Source: Kalmusia sp. IMI 367209 (Eukaryota > Ascomycota > Dothideomycetes > Pleosporales > Didymosphaeriaceae). From it: a stretch of DNA of 64,000 nt. Positions within the stretch are counted from its first letter, which is position 1. The number at the start of each line of letters is the position of its first letter. A program made the position numbers and the translations under genes. Below the pieces are notes generated by a model. It searched no databases. It was not told the origin of the DNA and saw only the letters and a program-made list of their open reading frames with translations. Shown here in pieces: positions 59,084 to 64,000 of this stretch. The stretch is from contig JAPEUQ010000002.1 in NCBI GenBank assembly GCA_027946365.1, positions 1,860,001-1,924,000 of the forward strand. The letters run 5' to 3'.

Positions 59084-60183
59084 CGACCTTAATAGGTCAG
59101 AATACATGGTATATAAGCACTGAAATCAAAAGGCACCTATTAAGACACCTGACCCACCTTCACTACATTTTATTTACAAAGGATGGGTTGTTAAGGTCCC
59201 TTGGCTCCTTCGCCTGGAATTCTACCCCTTCCTCGTCAGTACACTTCTGAAGCTATATAGCAAAAATGAAAGGCATGACTAGCTGCGATGATGGGCTATG
59301 ATTGTCTTTTCACTCGAACCGAATGGTCTAGAAAGAAGGAATGTATATCACATGCCCGGCAGTTCTTTAGCTTTGTCTTTTGGCAACGATCCACAACGTT
59401 TGTTCAGTCTTAAAAATGCATGGAAATTGGAATTTTGCCTAAAGGTCGCCAGTTGTATCTAACACTTAATCCCTTGAAGTAAACAGGTAAGGTGAATTAC
59501 ATGAAGAAATCATCTGTAACAGCACAACTCGTAAATTCAGCATGACAAAAGATATTTCATTCCAAACGCTAGGCAAACCTCAGTTGATTTGTCGTTCACT
59601 CACGAGCTTAGGGAGAAACTACTAGGGTCGAGTAAGCTCCTAAGAGGATAGATATATCGATACCTTCAATCGAGATACCAGAGGCTAATTACCATAATCT
59701 TTGTGGTAGCGGTATATATGTACAAATTATAGCTGCTAGTATACGGAATTAGTCACAGCTGAAAGACCACAAAGTACTTCGTGTAGCGCTTGTTGAAAGT
59801 ACGATCAGGTGAGGCGAGATATATATTTATTTTTCACTCGCTACTCCACCGTTGCATTGAATCTTCAATAGAAGGTGTAGGTAGCCAGAAAAAAAATTGG
59901 AGACAATAGAATATCAGCGATTTTTCTTCTGCTTTATATCTCAAAAAAATATGTACGTAAAATAGAGTAACATACACACTCTACGCTTTAGCAATCTAGT
60001 GACTATATATCCCATCTCTTTTCAAATCAATTCAGATAACACGGGAGTTTCATTGATCGTACAAAGTGACGAAAACTGAATCATATACACACGTTTTCCG
60101 CAATCAGAGCTTCACAATACGTAATCGAATCTTTAATCTATCCACTCTATAAGATCTACACGTGCCAAATGCCTAGTATATCA
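59084..60183. other. intergenic, convergent 3' ends of SDR and cyclase genes
   Basis: AT-rich but without the dense TA pattern of the island. No gene or repeat recognised. Confidence 0.6.
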
Positions 60184-61167
60184 TCAAATTTTCGAATACC
60201 TTCCACCACGCTCCCCAGTCATCCACTTAAGGGTTCCACCTTGCACGTCTCGGACTGCTTGAGCAAGGCCTGGGCTGAATTCAGCGAGCTCATCCAGCGC
60301 ATGCGCCATTTCCTTCTCATATCGATAAAATTCGTCAACCATGAACTGGATAGCCCCACCAAGGTCGAGCGGAACAGGGGACTCGCGTTGCCAGATCTTT
60401 ACAACGTTGGTGTATTCGCAGACTTCTGCATGTAGTCCGTTGAGCTTGTAGAGGTCGAGTGCGATTCCTACAGACTTGCCAGAAGGCTTCTCCACTCGAT
60501 CCCACAAGTCAGGCTTCTCCGCCATCAGCTTGTTGAAGTCTTCAACCAGCTCTGGCTGCGCGAAACCGATAACACGGAACATGAAACCCATTGCGGTGTT
60601 GGGCACTCGAATATCGAGATACTCTTCGACAGTAATTATGCGTTCTTCAATCTCAATTGCTCGCAGAGCTAATGCGCCATCCATGAAGCGTTGCGCTTCG
60701 GCTACGGTCTCGGTCAGATTTGTCTGATCCCAACGCTTGTCCGTGAAGAATCTAGACAAAAGAAAAAATCGGGCGTCATCGGTTGGTGTTCCTGCAGCAG
60801 TGGCCATGAATTTGCTTGTGATCTCCGTGATATAAGACATGTCCGTAGAATTGTCGATTAGATCGTCCAAAAACAGAAAAGCCATGTACCCATCAATCGT
60901 CGCTGGTAAACGATCAAAGTCTCCTTGAGGGTACAGAACTGCTGTGCATGAGCCTAACATTGCGAGTCTGCTGTGTGGCGTGCTGCTTTCAACGATGGCG
61001 ACTGGCTCGAGCGACTCAGCATAGCTGGCATTCGCGTATGCCACACATTCCCGAAATTTCTTATGTTTATTACAAGAAAAGAGTGAGGTCAATGGCGGCG
61101 AGGTAATTTTGGCACTATTTCGCGCCGAGGTGTTTTCGGTGGTGGTGGTGATGGTTGTGGTAGCCAT
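60184..61167 (-). CDS. class I terpene-cyclase-like protein with non-canonical NSE region
   Basis: Intronless, 327 aa, the usual length of a fungal/bacterial-type class I cyclase domain. The ATG at 61167 starts a Thr-rich leader. Asp-rich metal motif FLFLDDLIDN lies at residues 97-106. A probable pyrophosphate-sensor Arg sits in EYLDIRVPNTAMG (Arg 187). The C-terminus ends GERGGRYSKI with the conserved RY pair at 323-324. Where the NSE triad (NDLxSxxxE) is expected, about 80 residues before RY, the sequence is ALDLYKLNGLHAEV (236-249): D is kept, but N, S and E are L, K and L. A shifted alignment (NGLHAEVCE, 244-252) would keep N and E but replace S by A. It may be a cyclase with altered metal binding or a non-cyclising relative. 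It shares a promoter with the GGPP synthase, so GGPP is the likely ligand. Confidence 0.8.
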   Translation of the reverse strand: MATTTITTTTENTSARNSAKITSPPLTSLFSCNKHKKFRECVAYANASYAESLEPVAIVESSTPHSRLAMLGSCTAVLYPQGDFDRLPATIDGYMAFLFLDDLIDNSTDMSYITEITSKFMATAAGTPTDDARFFLLSRFFTDKRWDQTNLTETVAEAQRFMDGALALRAIEIEERIITVEEYLDIRVPNTAMGFMFRVIGFAQPELVEDFNKLMAEKPDLWDRVEKPSGKSVGIALDLYKLNGLHAEVCEYTNVVKIWQRESPVPLDLGGAIQFMVDEFYRYEKEMAHALDELAEFSPGLAQAVRDVQGGTLKWMTGERGGRYSKI

Positions 61168-61626
61168 ATTCTTGATTGTGAATATGCCAGGCGAACGAAG
61201 AGTAGAATGATTGTAGGGATGCTGAGAATCACTAATTCCAAAGGCATGTCTTTAGTAGATGTGTACATCTTGTGCACGGTGTTGCAATGATTGCGCTCGA
61301 CCGCAAATTTAGCTTTACCAAAACCAGGAGATTTCCTAAAGAAGTAATCCCGATCAACGACCCAAAGGAGAGCGTGAGCACGCTACTCAATCCATACGAC
61401 TAGTTCCTTTGGGAAATTTATCTCAGAAATACGAGTGAATCCCGAATCAGCTTTTCATACCCTTTTGGTTAGAATCAGTGAAAAGGGTGCGCAGCTTATG
61501 GCTGCTTCGTGGGGTTTAGCTCTTGGGTAGGGTACAATGCATTGCTACCAAGGTTGATCGTAGAATCATCAATCTTCAACTCTACCCCCCGAACAATTAC
61601 AACTCTTCACAACTATCAAATTCTTC
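61168..61626. promoter_or_regulatory. bidirectional promoter, cyclase / GGPP synthase
   Basis: 459 bp between the two divergent start codons. Its presence argues for co-expression. No specific operator was identified; the right part has a pyrimidine-rich, A-rich leader (CAATTACAACTCTTCACAAC) typical of ascomycete transcripts. Confidence 0.6.
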
Positions 61627-62763
61627 ATGAGTGTAGCAACACAAACCCGCGAAGCCTTCCAAATGCCTTCGTTATGGGAGCCGACACCGCAAGAGGTACT
61701 CCATCAATCCAACGGATCCTTTGCAGTACAGCCCACAATTCCGACTCTCAAATCCCCAATACCAAGTCCAGTTGCGCAAGAGAAAACCTCGACCTACAAC
61801 TTGCCAACAACAACACATTTTAACGAAACATCACCAGAGATAGAGTCCCCCACACCTCCGACTGATCACTACGAGACCATCGTCAGACTTCCTTACGATT
61901 ACGTGGCCTCATCTCCAAGTAAGGGCATAAGAGAGAAACTCATAAAAGCATTCAATGCTTGGTTCGCAGTTCCACCATCTACTCTTGAGCACATCATCAA
62001 AGCTATCGGTATACTTCACACGGCTTCACTTTTGGTCGATGATATACAAGACAACTCACCGCTTCGTCGAGGCAGTCCTGCGGCACATACCATCTATGGA
62101 ACGCCACAGACAATCAACAGTGCGAACTATATGTACTTCGAGGCCTTGAAGGAACTACAGAGCCTCCAAGGACCCCGAGTCTTGAACATCTTCACCGATG
62201 AGCTCCTACGACTTCACCTTGGTCAAGGCATGGATCTATATTGGCGCGACATGCTTCAATGTCCCACAGAGACAGAATACTTTGAGATGGTCAGTAACAA
62301 GACCGGCGGTTTGTTCCGATTAGCTATCAAGCTCATGCAAGCCGAGTCGGTAATGCCAGACCTTGAATGTTGCATTCCTCTTGTGGAAAGTCTCGGGATC
62401 CTATTCCAGATCCGAGACGATTATCAGAACTTGGTCTCGAGCGAATATCGCGACCAGAAAGGAATGTGCGAAGATTTGACAGAGGGAAAGTTCTCGTACC
62501 CGGTAATTCACAGCATCCAGTGCGATAAGGCCAATCCGCAGCTGCTGCAACTACTGAAGCTGAGAAGTACAAGTGATGGAGTGAAAAAGCTGGCCTTGGA
62601 CTATATGGAGAGCACCGGTAGTTTGACGCACACTCGAGACCTGATCCTGACACATATCAGCCGAGCCAGAGTTCTGGTCGACGAGGTAGAGGCTGAAACA
62701 GGAGGTGTATTGGAGGCAAAGGGATTGCATATGGTGCTGGATAGGCTGGCTGATGGACTGTAG
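61627..62763 (+). CDS. geranylgeranyl diphosphate synthase
   Basis: Intronless, 378 aa trans-prenyltransferase that condenses isopentenyl diphosphate with farnesyl (or shorter) diphosphate to GGPP. After a disordered leader of about 75 residues, the core reads LPYDYVASSPSKGIREKLI, AFNAWFAVPPSTLEHIIKAI, the first Asp-rich motif LLVDDIQDNSPLRRG (DDIQD near residue 138), TINSANYMYF, GQGMDLYWRD, NKTGGLFRLAIKLMQAES and the second Asp-rich motif FQIRDDYQNL near 264, then EDLTEGKFSYPVIHS. All catalytic motifs are intact. The aromatic/small residues before the first motif (HTASLL) match fungal GGPP synthases rather than FPP synthases. As a second, cluster-linked copy it would feed the adjacent cyclase with a C20 substrate. 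Confidence 0.95.
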   Translation: MSVATQTREAFQMPSLWEPTPQEVLHQSNGSFAVQPTIPTLKSPIPSPVAQEKTSTYNLPTTTHFNETSPEIESPTPPTDHYETIVRLPYDYVASSPSKGIREKLIKAFNAWFAVPPSTLEHIIKAIGILHTASLLVDDIQDNSPLRRGSPAAHTIYGTPQTINSANYMYFEALKELQSLQGPRVLNIFTDELLRLHLGQGMDLYWRDMLQCPTETEYFEMVSNKTGGLFRLAIKLMQAESVMPDLECCIPLVESLGILFQIRDDYQNLVSSEYRDQKGMCEDLTEGKFSYPVIHSIQCDKANPQLLQLLKLRSTSDGVKKLALDYMESTGSLTHTRDLILTHISRARVLVDEVEAETGGVLEAKGLHMVLDRLADGL

Positions 62764-63661
62764 TCCATGTAAGCTGTGTTACTGCTAAGATTTATGATAC
62801 CATCGCGTTTCCGTACTTGATAGAGGCATGCACCTATTACAGTCATATCCACATCATTTCCTGGGACATTCATGAAAATGCACCGGGCCGCCTCCAGTGT
62901 GATGTGCACGCAAAGTATATGGAACGCTTCTAATATGCAAACAAATACGTGTGACACTCACTTTCTGGGTGTTCGAGTGACTGAGATCCACCACATGGGG
63001 CTTTCCATTCATAGATTCTGGGTCATCTTGTCGAACAGATCGATAAATGTGTGGTGTACTGGTGTGCTGGTGGCCGCAGCCAAAATGCGACAAATCTTAA
63101 GCAGATTTGCGTCGTCGGAAGACCGCCCTCAACAGAGATCATAGATTCTTTTTTTAACAGGACTACATTGTCGCCCCCACTTGTTGGGTAATCACTATTA
63201 CGACAGGCTCGTTTGTCGTCGTAATGTTGTAGATTAACTCAGAGATAGCGTCTCTCAAAAGTCACCCAAGGAAGCGACAGCGCCTCTCCGGGGCGGGCCG
63301 GTAGAGAGGAATAACTTTAATCTGCTTACTATGATGAATATGCAACTCCGCGGACCCGACTGCTTAGTAGTGAGCAAAGGATTCGTAGGCAAAGATCCCA
63401 CGCAAGGTGAAGACTAAGTGGTGCGACGTTGGGAGCAAGTAAATAAGCTCCTGGCGAATTACCAGCTCATTGCAGAACTAAAGGAACCTTGGCGTCCTCT
63501 ACAACTATACTTGATTGTTACAAGACGTTACATCCTTATTACGTATCGTACCATCGAATCACCCTTAGCGCTGACGTCAGCTAGGGATCGCGATAAGATC
63601 CCACCACAGTGGATGGCCTCGGATCGGTCGTTTTCCAAAAGAAGGGCCGATATAAGGCGCA
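62764..63661. other. intergenic, no gene seen
   Basis: Short frames on both strands, none with supporting features. An inverted repeat ATTACGACA ... TGTCGTCGTAAT lies near 63198-63224. Confidence 0.5.
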
Positions 63662-63958
63662 TCAAAAAAGTTCCTGCATGTCGGCTTCCAGCACTTCGAG
63701 ACGCTTGCTAGCTTGCTCCAAACTGTCCAGTTGGTGCTGCAATGTCCGAGTCAGACACACCTGGCTGATCTCTTTAATAGTAGTCTTCAAGGCACCCACG
63801 ATTGGCAGAAGAAGTGGGCTGTACATCCTGACAAATTCTTCCACGGTGTCGACGCCGTACTGTGTCCAACGCGAGGCCTCAGCTCTGATGCTGTTAGTGC
63901 TTAGTAGCTTTATGGCATTATCGACAGCATCCAGAGAGGTGGTGACGTTGATGACCAT
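63662..63958 (-). CDS. small helical protein, function unknown
   Basis: Open frame of 98 aa from an ATG at 63958 to TGA. It is almost entirely predicted helix with a heptad-like C-terminus (LQHQLDSLEQASKRLEVLEAD). The pattern resembles the helical N-terminal domain found on fungal STAND/NACHT proteins (AVDNAIKLLSTNSIRAEAS ... LLLPIVGALKTTIKEIS), but it stops right after the helices, so it may be a truncated remnant or a separate short gene. Upstream sequence leaves the window after 42 bp. Confidence 0.4.
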   Translation of the reverse strand: MVINVTTSLDAVDNAIKLLSTNSIRAEASRWTQYGVDTVEEFVRMYSPLLLPIVGALKTTIKEISQVCLTRTLQHQLDSLEQASKRLEVLEADMQELF

Positions 63959-64000
63959 CAAAACTAAGAACGAAGAGTATCGTGTGCACTTGCTGCACTT

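Overview
The window is fungal nuclear DNA. Genes have short spliceosomal introns (about 50-80 bp, GT-AG, one with a clear GCTAAC branch site), there is a large secretome fraction, and one block shows the very AT-rich, TA-rich, stop-riddled signature of repeat-induced point mutation (RIP). This points to a filamentous ascomycete (Pezizomycotina). Dothideomycetes/Pleosporales is my best guess from gene style only. All exon models were worked out by eye from splice sites and reading phase; no search was run.

Left arm (1-31,597) is gene-bearing: the 3' end of a SAT4/rhodopsin-like membrane protein; a LaeA-like SAM methyltransferase and a divergent cytochrome P450; a secreted GMC oxidoreductase convergent with the P450; a 3.7 kb gap; a very large GH55-type glucanase with a Ser/Thr-rich extension; a small secreted protein; a secreted HEAFH metalloprotease; an ABM-like protein; a weak hypothetical; a UPF1-like SF1 helicase; a minisatellite running into a truncated duplicate of the metalloprotease exon; and a six-exon SAT4 family protein. 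GMC and helicase each carry one apparent one-base insertion in a homopolymer.

Centre (31,598-57,771) is one 26.2 kb RIP-mutated island that resolves into nested transposons. The outermost element has 114 bp terminal inverted repeats, each itself a fold-back palindrome, flanked by TA. Inside it sit a 6.0 kb hAT element (8 bp target duplication, telomere-like subterminal repeats) and a Fot1/pogo element (TA site). The Fot1 transposase is split by two Ty3/gypsy retrotransposons, each with recognisable LTRs and a 5 bp target duplication. Removing both retrotransposons leaves a Fot1 element of about 1.8 kb, the usual size.

Right arm (57,772-64,000) is a compact terpenoid locus: a membrane-anchored short-chain dehydrogenase starting 157 bp from the transposon end, a class I terpene-cyclase-like protein, and a divergently transcribed geranylgeranyl diphosphate synthase sharing a 459 bp promoter with it. 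The cyclase keeps DDLIDN and the C-terminal RY, but the position of the NSE metal-binding triad is not canonical. The P450, GMC oxidoreductase and methyltransferase on the far left could be tailoring enzymes of the same pathway separated by later insertions, but this is inference only. A small helical ORF closes the window.
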